In this document: in pieces, positions 15,517-22,794 of the stretch
Numbering within the stretch: the first letter of the stretch is position 1
How the letters are laid out: the number at the start of each line of letters is the position of its first letter
From: an uncultured bacterium
GTDB taxonomy: Bacteria > Verrucomicrobiota > Kiritimatiellia > RFP12 > UBA1067
Direction: 5' to 3'
NCBI GenBank assembly: GCA_902764415.1
Contig: CACWVU010000029.1
Location: 1-33,018, forward strand
Length of the DNA stretch: 33,018 nt
The notes under the pieces: generated by a model
Databases searched by the model: none
What the model was told of the DNA's origin: nothing
What the model saw: the letters and a program-made list of their open reading frames with translations, nothing else
Translations under genes and position numbers: made by a program

Positions 15517-17088
15517 CTTCAGCCTGGACTTGATGTAGTCCTGGTCGGCCTCGGAGAACTTGTGCAGGACCGCCCGGATGCGGCGGCCTTTCTCCGTCTC
15601 CAGCGTGATCGACTTGACGTCCTTCGCGGTGTCTATCCACTTCGCCTTGATGACGCCGCCCTTGTGGTCGTGCCAGAGGCGGTATTCGTGGTTCGCTTGC
15701 CCGCCGGAGCCTTGGCGGAGGGGGGTGATTCGTGATTCGTGGTTCGTGACATGTGACTCGAGGTTCGTGGAAGGGGGCTCGTGGGTTCTGACAGGATTAA
15801 CAGGATTTACAGGATTGGGATGGGAAAGCGTTTGATTGACTGTCTCTGAGGGAGCGGCATTGGTTGCCGCGGCGACAGGTGCTGCGTTGGTGGCGGGAGT
15901 CGTCAGCGGCATTGGCAAGTCCTTCTTGCTGAACGTTGCCAGTTTTGAGATGACGCGCACGCAGGATGAGCTGATGCATCCTTGAGGCAGATATTCGTTG
16001 GCGAAGGCGACTGTGAGCGCGAGCAGCAGCGCGAGCAGGAAGACGCGGCGGACGACTGGACGGCTGCGCCGCCTGGACTTCCGCCGCCTGCCGCCAGACG
16101 ACTTCTTCGCGCGGCGCTTTTTCGCCTCCGCTTCGTGGCGGGCGAGGGCTGCCTCCAGCGCACCGATGTCGCGCGAGCGGTCGTCGCCGGTGATGGCAGT
16201 GGCGCGGACGACGGCGGCGAGCTGGCGGGAGAATTTGCGCACCCGCGACGAGTAGGCGCTGTCGCCGGAAATTGGGGCATGGACGGCTTCGCGTCCGTCG
16301 GCGTAGGCGTCGAGGTCCTCGCGGAGCGCGGAGAGTTCCTTGACGAGTTCGTCCGCGTCGCCGCAGGTCTGGCGCGCGAATTCGCGCATAGCCGGCAGGA
16401 TGCCGTCGGTCCTGAAGCCTTCGGCTGGCCGTCCGTCCGCGTCGGTGGCGCTGACGGACGCAATCTCCACCACCGGGAAGTCGGGGGCAACGGCGCGGAT
16501 GCGCGGCCAGCGCGCGGCGAAGACGGCCGCCGGTCCGCCGCCTGCGGCGAGCGCGTCGCGGTAGCGGTCGGCCTGGGTGAGGCCTATGACGACGCCGGCG
16601 CCGGGCAGGCGCTCGCGGATGAATTCGATGAGCCCGCGCGTGACCCAGAGCGCCTCGGTGCTGCGCTCGAACTCGGCGTCGGCCACGGCCACGTCGTCGC
16701 GTAGCAGCTCCTTGAGGCTGACGAGGATGATCACGAAGTCCGCGGCGGAGAGGTAGTCCATCAGCTCCTTCACCGCGGCCTGGCGGCGGGACGAGCCCTC
16801 GTCCTCGCGGAAGGCGGCGCGGAAAGTCTCGCCGCCGAATTCGAGCATGGAGATGTCGGCCAGGGTCTCGCCCTTGGAATCGCGCAGGGACCACTCCAGC
16901 GCGATGGTGCGGCCGGGGTTGGTCGCCGGCGGCCACTGGCGGAGCGTGCGCAGCTGGCGGTGCGCGAAGGCCGCGAAGCGGTTGGAGGCGGAGTTCTCGG
17001 GGACGAGATTGGGGTAGAAGTCGGTCAGGGCGGACATGAAGACCGTCTTGCCGCTGGCTTCGCAGCCGACTATCGCGATTCGCGCCAT
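15514..17088 (-). CDS. Membrane-anchored P-loop GTPase with C-terminal SHD1-like domain, pilus-operon linked
   Basis: 524 residues from ATG 17088. The longer open frame upstream only reads through the previous gene. The P-loop GCEASGKT is at residues 8-15, a G3-like DISMLEFGGE at 78-87 and a G4-like TQAD at 171-174, so a TRAFAC-type small GTPase is likely. A basic stretch (KKRRAKKSSGGRRRKSRRRS) precedes one membrane helix (FLLALLLALTVAFANEYL, about 347-365), which puts the GTPase in the cytoplasm. A low-complexity linker built from interspersed repeats (about 420-465) follows. The last 55 residues (YRLWHDHKGGVIKAKWID, SITLETEKGRRIRAVL, FSEADQDYI) look like an SLA1-homology (SHD1) domain, outside the membrane. 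Eight nt separate it from the upstream gene. A role in positioning or regulating the pilus is inferred from context only. Confidence 0.75.
   Translation of the reverse strand: MARIAIVGCEASGKTVFMSALTDFYPNLVPENSASNRFAAFAHRQLRTLRQWPPATNPGRTIALEWSLRDSKGETLADISMLEFGGETFRAAFREDEGSSRRQAAVKELMDYLSAADFVIILVSLKELLRDDVAVADAEFERSTEALWVTRGLIEFIRERLPGAGVVIGLTQADRYRDALAAGGGPAAVFAARWPRIRAVAPDFPVVEIASVSATDADGRPAEGFRTDGILPAMREFARQTCGDADELVKELSALREDLDAYADGREAVHAPISGDSAYSSRVRKFSRQLAAVVRATAITGDDRSRDIGALEAALARHEAEAKKRRAKKSSGGRRRKSRRRSRPVVRRVFLLALLLALTVAFANEYLPQGCISSSCVRVISKLATFSKKDLPMPLTTPATNAAPVAAATNAAPSETVNQTLSHPNPVNPVNPVRTHEPPSTNLESHVTNHESRITPLRQGSGGQANHEYRLWHDHKGGVIKAKWIDTAKDVKSITLETEKGRRIRAVLHKFSEADQDYIKSRLK
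15696..15720. repeat. Interspersed repeat encoding RQGSGGQ
   Basis: CTTGCCCGCCGGAGCCTTGGCGGAG lies inside the GTPase gene and encodes LRQGSGGQA on the minus strand. Sequences of this kind occur as dispersed repeats in several bacterial groups. Confidence 0.5.
15725..15770. repeat. GATTCGTG/GGTTCGTG repeat cluster inside coding sequence
   Basis: GTGATTCGTGATTCGTGGTT, CGTGACATGTGACTCGAGG and TTCGTGG are iterations of a TTCGTGR unit. The same family in the other orientation is at 12283-12308. Confidence 0.5.
15788..15819. repeat. ACAGGATTA-type triple repeat inside coding sequence
   Basis: ACAGGATTA, ACAGGATTT and ACAGGATTG in tandem encode NPVNPVNPV on the minus strand. This 9-bp periodic unit is a common intergenic repeat in Bacteroidota and PVC genomes but is in-frame here. 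Confidence 0.55.
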
Positions 17089-17096
17089 GGTGGTTT

Positions 17097-17666
17097 TCAG
17101 GAGTTGCCGCCAGGCTTGTGCCAGGGGGTGGTAGTTACTTTGGCCGCGCCGTTGGCCTTCACGAGGAAGAGCCAGCGGTCGGCGAGATGCGCATGGCGCG
17201 CGAGCAGGTCGCCGGCGGCGTGGAGGTCGAAGCCGTCGAGCTCGTTGCGGCAGAGGAGGCGTCCCGGCGCGTCGATGGCGGCGGCGGCGGAGTCTGGCCC
17301 GGAGTAGTCGATTCCGGTCGGCGGAACGCGCACGGGGAAGCGGAAGAAGTCGTTTTCCATCAGCGCGGCGAAATCGATTCTGGCCGCTTCGGCGCAGGGG
17401 ACGAAGGCGAAGGCGGCGTAGTCGGCGTCGCGGCCCTCGGAGTCCCAGGCGCGGGCGCGCATAAGCGAGAACGCGGCGGCTGTCTTGCCGTCCGAGGCGA
17501 TGCCCGTAGTCGGCGCCGCGTCGTCCGCGAACGCGTCGCGTCCGGCGGTGGCGATGCGGTAGAGCTCGTCCATCGCCTCGCGTCCGATTCCCGCCGGCTG
17601 CGCCGACCACGCGTAGCCGTGGCCGGCGGTGAAGACGGAGGCTGGAATCGAGACCGGCGCGGTCAT
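17097..17666 (-). CDS. Uncharacterised 189-aa protein between pilQ and the GTPase
   Basis: 189 residues, no signal peptide or membrane helix. The N-terminus SIPASVFTAGHGYAWSAQPAGIGREAMDELYRIA resembles the start of GTPase-associated protein 1 (GAP1-N) domains, which occur beside bacterial GTPases. This is a visual similarity only. The start overlaps the pilQ stop as ATGA and the GTPase gene follows after 8 nt, so it is cotranscribed and may partner the GTPase. Confidence 0.65.
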   Translation of the reverse strand: MTAPVSIPASVFTAGHGYAWSAQPAGIGREAMDELYRIATAGRDAFADDAAPTTGIASDGKTAAAFSLMRARAWDSEGRDADYAAFAFVPCAEAARIDFAALMENDFFRFPVRVPPTGIDYSGPDSAAAAIDAPGRLLCRNELDGFDLHAAGDLLARHAHLADRWLFLVKANGAAKVTTTPWHKPGGNS

Positions 17667-19528
17667 TTAGACGGGGTGACGGTGACGCTGCCGTAGCCTG
17701 AGTCGCCCTTGGCGGCGGCCTTCTCGGCATCGCGGCGGCGCCGGTCGAACGAGCGAAGGTCGAGCGATTGCAGGTCGGCGGCGCCGGCGGGGCGGTCGCC
17801 CGGCTCGAGGCGGCGGCCCTCGACGTACTCGCGGCCGATGACGGCGTTTTTGGGCAGCCCGATGTCTTTCGGCAACGCGTCTGGCTGGGCGATGCCGACG
17901 GTCACGCAGACGATGATCTCGTACTGCACCTTCTGGCGGCTCTTGCTGCCGAAGAGACGCTGGCCGATCCACGGCAGCTTCCGGAGGTAGGGAATGCCGT
18001 CGTCGACGTCCTCCTCCTCGGTCTTGGAGAGGCCGCCGATTACGGCGGTCGAGCCGTCCTTCATCGTGAACTCGGTGGAGATGCTCTTCATCTTCACGAT
18101 GGGGAACTTGCCGTAGGAGCTGTCGGACCCCATGTTGCTGCCGTTGGCGACGCTGTAGAACTCGTCGACGTAGGAGATGGAGGGGGTGATCTCGACGGAG
18201 ATGAGCCCGTCCGGCGAGATGCGGGGCTTGACGGTGAGCTCGATGCCGTAGGAGAAGAACGCGGAGCCGGCGAAGAGGCCGCGGTCCTTGTCGCCGGGGA
18301 TCTGCTGGAGCTTGGCGGAATAGTCGAGGTAGGAGTTCTCGGAGCTGGTGTTGCGCTGGGAGGTGAGCTCGATGTAGGGGTACTTGGTGGTCATGTCCAC
18401 CTTGGCCTCCTTGCCGTTGGAGACGATGACCTTGGGGTTGGAGAATATTTTGGCGTCGTCGATGCTCTCGAAGGCGCTGATCGCGAGGCGGAAGTCGTCC
18501 ACCGAGAGCGTGCCCGAGAAGGTGCTGACGGCGGTGGAGATGCGCTTGGACTCGAAGGAGTCGCCGCTGGAGCCCTTGAACGCGCTGCTGATCGATGCGT
18601 TCCTGCCGGCGTCCTGTCCGACGGTCGTGGTGCCGGAGCTCGTTCCGTCGACCGAGGCCGAGGACGTTTTCCCGTGGGTGCTGGACTTGTCGAGGCCACG
18701 GTCCACGCTTGCGGCTACGTTCTTGGTGGATGCGCCCCAGCTCTCGAGCTGGCTCCAGTCGAAGCCGAGCTTGTGCAGCGCCTCGCTCGAGAGCTCGATG
18801 AACCTGGCCTCGATGTAGATCTGGTCGATGGCCTTGTCGACGGAGCGGATGATCGCCTCGCAGTCGGAGATGACCTTCTCCGGGGCGGTGACGACCACCA
18901 CGTTGGCGCCGGGGAAGGCGTTGGCGATCTTCTGGACGGTCTTGCCGTCCTTGCCCTTGACGGCGTAGTTCTCGTTGAAGAGCGTGGCGAGCTCTTCGGC
19001 GGAGGCGTGGTTGAGCTGGAAGGTCCTGGTGACGATCGGGATCGCCTGCTTGTCCTCGTTCACGAAGTAGATGTTGCCGCGGCGCTCGAGGCGGAAGCCG
19101 CGCGCGTTGAGGAGCGACTGCAGGGCGTCGAGCCACTGGACGTGCTTGAGCTCGGCGCTGACGCGGCGCTGGAGGTTGGTGGAGTCGTCTGAGATGATGT
19201 TGGCGCGGGTGGTCTTGCGGAACTGCCTGAGGACGTCGGCGAGGGTGGCCTCGTCGCAGGAGATGTCGACGAACTCGACGTCCTCGTTGTCGGTGCGGAT
19301 CTGCGGATGCTTCGCGGCCTCGGCGGTGTCGTCGATCTCCTCGAGGTCGATCTCGTCCACATCCTCCTCGCCGATGGTCGCGCTCTCGCTCCCTACGGCC
19401 GCCGGCGCGGCGTTGGTGGGCGTGGCCTCGGCCGGCGCCTCCGCCGCGGCGACTTCGTTCGTCTCCTGCTGGGCGAGGAGGGCGGTTGCGGTCATGGCGA
19501 TCGCGACGGCTATTTTGCATCTGGTCAT
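17663..19528 (-). CDS. pilQ: Type IV pilus secretin PilQ
   Basis: 621 residues. An N-terminal signal segment (KIAVAIAMTATALLAQ) is followed by an Ala/Glu-rich linker. The secretin N-domains include VEFVDISCDEATLADVLRQFRKTTRANIISDD (about 84-115) and the NolW-like repeat TFQLNHASAEELATLFNENYAVKGKDG with VVVTAPEKVISDCEAII. The C-terminal secretin barrel runs from about residue 220, ending with the signature FTMKDGSTAVIGGLSKTEEEDVDDGIPYLRKLPWIGQRLFG. A Ser/Thr-rich insertion (about 290-350) is unusual. The product forms the outer-membrane pore for the pilus. AAAGGAG precedes the start, which overlaps the upstream gene as ATGA. Gene order argues for a pilus rather than a T3S or T2S secretin. Confidence 0.92.
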   Translation of the reverse strand: MTRCKIAVAIAMTATALLAQQETNEVAAAEAPAEATPTNAAPAAVGSESATIGEEDVDEIDLEEIDDTAEAAKHPQIRTDNEDVEFVDISCDEATLADVLRQFRKTTRANIISDDSTNLQRRVSAELKHVQWLDALQSLLNARGFRLERRGNIYFVNEDKQAIPIVTRTFQLNHASAEELATLFNENYAVKGKDGKTVQKIANAFPGANVVVVTAPEKVISDCEAIIRSVDKAIDQIYIEARFIELSSEALHKLGFDWSQLESWGASTKNVAASVDRGLDKSSTHGKTSSASVDGTSSGTTTVGQDAGRNASISSAFKGSSGDSFESKRISTAVSTFSGTLSVDDFRLAISAFESIDDAKIFSNPKVIVSNGKEAKVDMTTKYPYIELTSQRNTSSENSYLDYSAKLQQIPGDKDRGLFAGSAFFSYGIELTVKPRISPDGLISVEITPSISYVDEFYSVANGSNMGSDSSYGKFPIVKMKSISTEFTMKDGSTAVIGGLSKTEEEDVDDGIPYLRKLPWIGQRLFGSKSRQKVQYEIIVCVTVGIAQPDALPKDIGLPKNAVIGREYVEGRRLEPGDRPAGAADLQSLDLRSFDRRRRDAEKAAAKGDSGYGSVTVTPSK

Positions 19529-20013
19529 TTTGTTTCTCCTTTGTCCTCGGAGGGTTCTTCGATTTCGCGCATCCTTATGCGCTGCAGTCTGAGAGTGCCT
19601 GTTTCGGTGAGGCCCTTCACGCGCCAGGTGAAGCGCAGGCCGTCGACGTTGGCCGAGACGAGGTCGCCGTCGGCGTAGATGTTGCCGTTGATGGTGACGG
19701 CCTGTCGGGAGTCGGCGCCCGAGCCGACGCGGAGAGTGCCGCCGATCCTGAGCGACTTGCGCGCGGCGATCCAGAGGCGGCCCTCGCCCTTGTCGCGAGA
19801 CGCCTCGGCGGCGGCCTCGGCGGCGGCGATAGCCTCGGGGTTGACGCTCGTCTCGGCGTCGCGGCGCGTCTCCTCCTCGGTGGGCGCACTGACCTCGAAG
19901 CGAGGCTCCTCGCTGATGGGCTCGCGCTCGCCGGAGTAGCCGACGGGCCAGAAGGGGTTGCGGAGCGGAATCGTCGCCGCCAGGGCGGCGGCGAGCAGAA
20001 GGGGGGTCGTCAT
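19525..20013 (-). CDS. pilP: PilP-position protein of the pilus alignment complex
   Basis: 162 residues from ATG 20013, which has GGAGGACG upstream and overlaps the pilO stop as ATGA. A short hydrophobic N-terminus (LLLAAALAATIPL) is followed by NPFWPVGY, a sequence often seen at this place in PVC pilus or T2S operons. The C-terminal half (LWIAARKSLRIGGTLRVGSG, AVTINGNIYADGDLVSANV, FTWRVKGLTETGTLRLQRI) is a small beta domain as in PilP/GspC. No lipobox cysteine is seen. The name rests mainly on position between pilO and pilQ. Confidence 0.65.
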   Translation of the reverse strand: MTTPLLLAAALAATIPLRNPFWPVGYSGEREPISEEPRFEVSAPTEEETRRDAETSVNPEAIAAAEAAAEASRDKGEGRLWIAARKSLRIGGTLRVGSGADSRQAVTINGNIYADGDLVSANVDGLRFTWRVKGLTETGTLRLQRIRMREIEEPSEDKGETK

Positions 20014-20600
20014 TTCTTCGTCCTCCCTCCCTTGGCCGGCCATTCGAACACGAACTCCACGCGCTGGGCGAGCGGGTCGGTCTGGGCGGTTATGGACATC
20101 GCCTGCAGCGCGACGAGCGGGAACTCCTTCTCCACGCGCAGCAGGAACGATACGGCAGTCTGGTAGCTGCCGCGGCAGACGAGGCGGATCGGCCGCCGCG
20201 CGAAGAGCTGGACGGGCAGGCGCTTCGGCACCGGCAGCGCGACGAGCGGCAGCTCCTCGTACTCCGTCTCGGAAAGGCCGGCGCCGGCGGCGAGCGGGTC
20301 GAGCAGCTTCTTCGCGCCCATGGCGTAGGACTCGAGCGAGGGCGCGAGGACCGCGGCGCGGAACTCGTCCAGCCCGGCGTTGATGCGCTCGAGCCTCTCC
20401 TTCACCTTGTCGGCGCCGGAGAGGTTGCGCATCATCATCTCGTGGCGCGTCTGCACTTCGCCGAGCTCGGCCTTGGCGCGGACGAGCTCGCCCTCGGAGG
20501 GCACGACGGCGAAGAGGTAGATGCAGACCGCCGCCGCGCCGAAGACAACGGTGATGAGCAGCGAGCGCTTTGCGTTCGGGGCCATGTTCTGGAGATTCAT
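20010..20600 (-). CDS. pilO: Type IV pilus inner-membrane protein PilO
   Basis: 196 residues from ATG 20600, overlapping the pilN stop. One N-terminal membrane helix (SLLITVVFGAAAVCIYLFAVV, about 13-33) is followed by a coiled coil (ELVRAKAELGEVQTRHEMMM...) and a ferredoxin-like periplasmic domain ending in RVEFVFEW. This is the usual PilO layout. The open frame upstream of 20600 is a shadow of pilN. Confidence 0.82.
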   Translation of the reverse strand: MNLQNMAPNAKRSLLITVVFGAAAVCIYLFAVVPSEGELVRAKAELGEVQTRHEMMMRNLSGADKVKERLERINAGLDEFRAAVLAPSLESYAMGAKKLLDPLAAGAGLSETEYEELPLVALPVPKRLPVQLFARRPIRLVCRGSYQTAVSFLLRVEKEFPLVALQAMSITAQTDPLAQRVEFVFEWPAKGGRTKK

Positions 20601-21295
20601 TTCGCGAACCTCCTGTCCTTGACGCGGTACTCGATCTCGAACGCGAGCATCCGCGAGCCCTCGCCGCGCCGCGAGGCGTCCTGGCGGATGGACCTCACCT
20701 TGGGGCTCTGGTCGCTGCGGCGCGGGTCCTTGACGATGGTGACGAGGTTGGTGAATGCATCTGACTCGAGCGACTCCATCAGCGTGACGATCGGCGTCTC
20801 CTTGGGCGTCCGGCCGGCGAGGACGAGCGAGACCGACTCCACGCTGCCGGTAGGCCCCCAGAGCGGCGTGTACGGCCGCCCCGGCAGCACGCCGGGCGGA
20901 ACGAGCGACTGTGGCGGCGGCTGCGGGATCTCGAGCCGGGTGAGCTGGATCTTGAGCGGCATCACCTCGGCGAGCGAGGTGAGGACGCCGCCGTAGGCGT
21001 TGCGCCCTGCGCGGTAGTACTCGAGCTGCTCGAGCTCCGACTCCAGCTCGTTGGCGAGGTTCATCTTCTCCATCACGTCGGCGTAGGCCGCCTTGCGCGT
21101 GTCGATCTCGGCCTGGAGCGTCTGCGCCGACGCGCGCGCCAGCAGGACGCGGCCGAGCAGCGAGCCCCACCACACGACTGCGCCGGCGACCGCGAACATC
21201 GCAAGCACCGGCAGCATCACGCGGATGCGCACCGGCGAGGAGCTGACGCGCTCCGAGGCCTTCAGCAGGTTGAGGTGGTATGCCTTCGCGCTCAT
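20597..21295 (-). CDS. pilN: Type IV pilus inner-membrane protein PilN
   Basis: 232 residues from ATG 21295. The N-terminus AYHLNLLKASERV matches the conserved NLLP-like cytoplasmic peptide of PilN that binds PilM. One membrane helix (VMLPVLAMFAVAGAVVWWGSLL, about 26-47) is followed by a coiled coil and a periplasmic domain interrupted by a proline-rich loop (PQPPPQSLVPPGVLPGRPYT). The start overlaps pilM as ATGA. Confidence 0.85.
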   Translation of the reverse strand: MSAKAYHLNLLKASERVSSSPVRIRVMLPVLAMFAVAGAVVWWGSLLGRVLLARASAQTLQAEIDTRKAAYADVMEKMNLANELESELEQLEYYRAGRNAYGGVLTSLAEVMPLKIQLTRLEIPQPPPQSLVPPGVLPGRPYTPLWGPTGSVESVSLVLAGRTPKETPIVTLMESLESDAFTNLVTIVKDPRRSDQSPKVRSIRQDASRRGEGSRMLAFEIEYRVKDRRFAK

Positions 21296-22485
21296 TGGCC
21301 GTCCTCCTCCGCCATCAGCGCGAGCGCCGCGCCGAGCGCGCCGGCGTAGGGTACCGCCTCCGCGCCCTTGGGCGCCTCGCCCTCGATGCCGTCGAACACC
21401 TCCGGCGCCGCGAGCTTCATGTGCGCGCGCTCCTCGGCGATCGACGAGAAGTAGCCCGCCCCGGCCGGAAGCCCGAACACGAAGGCGGCCGGCGACTCGA
21501 TGCGCAGCTTGTCCGCGAGGTAGTCGCGCGAGACGGAAAGCTCGTCCACAATCGGCGCGACGATCGGCTCCAGCACCGGCCGCGGGTCGATGAGCGCGTC
21601 GTTGAGCACGCTCTCCACCATGTCGTCGTCGAGCCCCAGTCCCTTCTTGACCGCGCCGTAGATGCCGGCGCGCCCCGGCGCTCCGCGGCAGGTGCGCCAG
21701 AGCACGAGGTCGCCGCCGCGGTAGCCGGCGATGTTGACCGCATCCTCGCCGACGAAGAGCGCGATCGCGCTGCCGCCTGCGGCGGTGAACGCGCTCTGGC
21801 GCAGGATCGACGCCGCGATCGCCGAGGCGCGCGGCTGAATGGACGCGGCGGTGGGGCGGCGGCCCTCGGGCAGCAGGCGAGAGAGCCACAGGAGCTGGTA
21901 CTCGGGAATCGCCGCCTCCATCACGAAGTCGCCGTCGACCGGCATCTTCTTCATCACGAAGCGGGTGCCGCCGTTGGAGATCGGAATCCCCGGCTCGACC
22001 GCGGCGGCCGGCGCGGCAGTCTGCGCGGCGGTTGGCGCGGCGTTCTGCGCCGGTTCGGCGGCAGGCTTGCTCGCGCGGCGGATGCCGATGCGGCGGGACT
22101 TCGCCGCCTCTGCTCCCTGGGCGGCGGATTCGTCCTGGCGGTGCGAGCCGGCCGAGAAGTCCGCCTTGAACGCTTCCATCGTGGTCTGGCCCACGAAGAG
22201 CGCGGCGGACGAGACGGCGAGCGCAGCGTGCGGCGACTGGAAGTGCTGCGGCAGCGACCAGGTGCAGCTCTTCGCCGCCTGCTCCCACGACTCCGGCAGC
22301 GGCGCGGCGGGCGGCGGCACGAGGCCCGCGGCGACCACTCGCAGGACGCCTTTCTTCTCCGCGATGCGCACCGCCGGGCAGCCGCCTTCGACGCCGGAGA
22401 AGAGGTCGACCCCGACCACATCGGAGATCCGATGGCCGCCGCCGCCGATCTCGATGGTCTTGGTCTTGGTAAGCTGAATCTTCAT
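21292..22485 (-). CDS. pilM: PilM-like actin-fold ATPase of the pilus alignment complex
   Basis: 397 residues. It is the first gene of the operon. The N-terminal half includes AALAVSSAALFVGQTTMEAFKADF. The second half has IPEYQLLWLSRLLP, SIQPRASAIAASILRQS, GGSAIALFVGEDAVNIAGYRGGDLVLWRTC and a C-terminal GALGAALALMA, consistent with the actin-like fold of PilM. Motifs are diverged and an Ala/Pro-rich insertion (AAEPAQNAAPTAAQTAAPAAA, about 140-160) splits the domain. The assignment leans on pilN, pilO and pilQ behind it. The ATG lies 8 nt after a TATAAT box, so the operon mRNA is probably leaderless. Confidence 0.75.
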   Translation of the reverse strand: MKIQLTKTKTIEIGGGGHRISDVVGVDLFSGVEGGCPAVRIAEKKGVLRVVAAGLVPPPAAPLPESWEQAAKSCTWSLPQHFQSPHAALAVSSAALFVGQTTMEAFKADFSAGSHRQDESAAQGAEAAKSRRIGIRRASKPAAEPAQNAAPTAAQTAAPAAAVEPGIPISNGGTRFVMKKMPVDGDFVMEAAIPEYQLLWLSRLLPEGRRPTAASIQPRASAIAASILRQSAFTAAGGSAIALFVGEDAVNIAGYRGGDLVLWRTCRGAPGRAGIYGAVKKGLGLDDDMVESVLNDALIDPRPVLEPIVAPIVDELSVSRDYLADKLRIESPAAFVFGLPAGAGYFSSIAEERAHMKLAAPEVFDGIEGEAPKGAEAVPYAGALGAALALMAEEDGQ

Positions 22486-22491
22486 TGGTGA

Positions 22492-22499
22492 GTATTATA
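22492..22499 (-). promoter_or_regulatory. -10 box TATAATAC of the pil operon
   Basis: TATAAT at 22499-22494 on the minus strand followed by AC lies 8 nt before the pilM ATG at 22485, giving an essentially leaderless transcript. TGG is absent upstream here (CTGC instead). Confidence 0.65.
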
Positions 22500-22586
22500 G
22501 CAGATTTTGTGCCGTTTGAATCACGCGAAATTATAATTCTTTTTAGCCGGTTCAACATCGACAGCCAACACGGAGCGCGGCAAAAA

Positions 22587-22597
22587 TGGTATAATTC
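22587..22597 (+). promoter_or_regulatory. Extended -10 promoter of the chaperone-effector operon
   Basis: TGGTATAATTC with TATAAT at 22590-22595 lies exactly 7 nt before ATG 22603, so transcription could begin at that A. An AT-rich palindrome AATTATAATT (22529-22538) lies between this promoter and that of pilM. Confidence 0.7.
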
Positions 22598-22602
22598 ACG
22601 CT

Positions 22603-22794
22603 ATGAAACCCCATGCCAAGTCCGCGCTTTCCCTCGCCCTCGCCATCGTGGGCGGAATTGCGGCTGGCATGCGCTGTGACGCATCCGTGACGGTGGAAAC
22701 CCCGACGCTGATCAACCCGCGTGTCGCAGCATATACAGTAAAAACATATACAGAAGGGTCTGACCCTTTTGTCCAATGGCAACGAGGTAATGAA
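22603..22794 (+). other. Signal-peptide-like leader in frame with the T3S chaperone
   Basis: Sixty-four codons in frame with the chaperone. The first 30 look like a secretion signal (KSALSLALAIVGGIAAGMRC, then ASVTVETPTLINPRVA), which makes no sense on a cytoplasmic chaperone. The rest, YTVKTYTEGSDPFVQW, is translated REP-like repeat (22729-22778). Probably the 5' remnant of an exported-protein gene that lost its body where the repeat lies. It now forms a translated or untranslated leader of the operon. Confidence 0.5.
22729..22778 (+). repeat. REP-like 50-bp repeat, copy 2
   Basis: GCATATACAGTAAAAACATA followed by TACAGAAGGGTCTGACCCTT matches 237-286 (minus strand). It contains the inverted repeat AAGGGTCTGACCCTT, the core of a widespread REP/RAYT-associated motif. 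It ends 16 nt before the chaperone ATG. Confidence 0.7.

Noticed and set aside
17089..17730. Upstream extension of the GTPase gene by 214 codons
   Set aside because: It overlaps the 189-aa gene and pilQ in another frame and is Arg/Pro-rich shadow sequence. The GTPase P-loop begins right after ATG 17088.
17663..19528. Secretin as part of the T3S apparatus
   Set aside because: The order pilM-N-O-P-Q with ATGA overlaps and a nearby pilin fits a type IV pilus. No sct genes are present in the window.
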